Shown: piece after piece, positions 6,420-6,841 of the stretch
Position numbering within the stretch: the first letter of the stretch is position 1
Layout of the letters: each line of letters opens with the position of its first letter
Assembly: GCA_023454395.1 (NCBI GenBank)
Contig: JAEYFY010000396.1
Span: 1 to 6,841, forward strand
DNA: 6,841 nt
Source: Pseudomonadota bacterium
GTDB lineage: Bacteria; Pseudomonadota; Gammaproteobacteria; Enterobacterales; Enterobacteriaceae
Reading direction: 5' to 3'
Notes under the pieces: model-generated
Told to the model about the DNA's origin: nothing
Database searches by the model: none
The model's input: only the letters and a program-made list of their open reading frames with translations
Translations under genes and position numbers: made by a program

Positions 6420-6841
6420 TTAAGCCTCCTTAATATTGGCAGGAATTGGCTTATTCGCTCCTTTTACAGCACTGGCAACGTGCTTGGCTTTACCGGCAAT
6501 ACTTTTTACCGAATCTGTTGTTTTCTTAGCAACAGCCGATTTTTTAGTGCCTGATTTTATCAACGTGATCCCTGCAATTAACATTGCTAGACCACCTAAT
6601 TTTAATGGTGAGAGTGATTCACCAAACCACAGAACGCTGAATGTCGTAATAATGACAATTCCAATACCTTCCCACAGTGCATATGCTACACCTAATGCCA
6701 CTTTTTTAACGGCGATGGCTAAAAAGATATAGGAAGTGGCAATCATTAACCACATCACTATCATACCGGTGTAACCACCGCTTACACTGGCGTACTTCAT
6801 CGATAAAGTACCGATAACTTCACAAACAATAGCTAATGCTA
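6420..6841 (-). CDS. mdtJ: Spermidine export protein MdtJ (SMR family), 5' end beyond window
   Basis: Partner of MdtI in the spermidine-exporting SMR complex of the cytoplasmic membrane. The last 139 codons are visible and the frame stays open to the right edge. Reading past the ATG at 6800 gives [20 protein letters not shown], matching E. coli [20 protein letters not shown]. So 6800 is an internal Met, and the true start is about eight codons outside. The lost part would be the beginning of helix 1; its key glutamate (E15 in E. coli) is present at 6819-6821. The family signature [12 protein letters not shown] and the end of helix 4, GITLIKSG, are clear. The protein then continues with a roughly 40-residue Lys/Ala-rich tail in place of the shorter E. 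coli tail, for an estimated total of about 147 residues against 121. First gene of the mdtJI pair; its promoter lies outside. Confidence 0.93.
   Translation of the reverse strand, partial: ALAIVCEVIGTLSMKYASVSGGYTGMIVMWLMIATSYIFLAIAVKKVALGVAYALWEGIGIVIITTFSVLWFGESLSPLKLGGLAMLIAGITLIKSGTKKSAVAKKTTDSVKSIAGKAKHVASAVKGANKPIPANIKEA
6425..6431 (-). promoter_or_regulatory. mdtI Shine-Dalgarno inside the end of mdtJ
   Basis: AAGGAGG on the minus strand lies 7 nt before the mdtI ATG. It doubles as the last Lys-Glu-Ala codons of mdtJ. This is a near-perfect anti-16S match and suggests efficient, coupled translation of the two subunits. Confidence 0.85.

Noticed and set aside
1..6841. Search for CRISPR arrays, insertion sequences, tRNA or rRNA genes, toxin-antitoxin pairs and phage genes
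   Set aside because: No repeat-spacer pattern, transposase, cloverleaf-like sequence or foreign-looking gene was seen; all long frames match conserved chromosomal genes, so no new system is claimed.

Overview
This window looks like ordinary core chromosome of an AT-rich gammaproteobacterium of the order Enterobacterales. The proteins align by eye, almost residue for residue, with E. coli FadD, YeaY, TsaB, YoaA, YoaB, MdtI and MdtJ, but the DNA is clearly more AT-rich than E. coli. A Proteus/Providencia-type member of the Morganellaceae is the best guess; the genus is inferred from remembered homologues and base composition, not from a search.

Layout, left to right. Positions 1-102 hold the 3' flank of fadD with a strong rho-independent terminator. 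Then four genes run leftward on the minus strand: fadD (fatty acyl-CoA synthetase), yeaY (Slp-type outer-membrane lipoprotein), tsaB (partner of TsaD in tRNA t6A synthesis) and yoaA (iron-sulfur XPD/DinG-type helicase). yoaB (RidA/YjgF family) runs rightward, divergent from yoaA across a short shared control region. This yoaB/yoaA-tsaB-yeaY-fadD order is the E. coli order. To the right, yoaB converges on an mdtJI pair (minus strand; spermidine-exporting small multidrug resistance proteins) across a bidirectional terminator. In E. coli K-12 mdtJI lies elsewhere, so this neighbourhood is lineage-specific. mdtJ is cut by the right edge: its frame stays open to the last base.

Transcription units. 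No terminator is visible between yoaA, tsaB and yeaY, so they may be partly co-transcribed, ending at the hairpin at 1939-1964. fadD has its own promoter with a good FadR-like operator at 1856-1872, two GTTAA repeats spaced 11 bp apart that resemble an ArcA site, and its own terminator. mdtJ and mdtI are separated by 2 nt, and the mdtI Shine-Dalgarno lies in the last codons of mdtJ.

Start codons. Shine-Dalgarno placement and homology together indicate non-ATG starts for four of the six genes whose start is visible: TTG for fadD, GTG for tsaB, yoaA and yoaB. For yeaY the second ATG is favoured.

No mobile element, CRISPR array, tRNA, rRNA or evident new system was found. The most interesting points are the conserved-looking fadD control region, the long Lys/Ala-rich C-terminal tail on MdtJ, the Gly/Tyr-rich tail of YeaY, the cluster of non-ATG starts, and a speculative small RNA in the yeaY-fadD gap.
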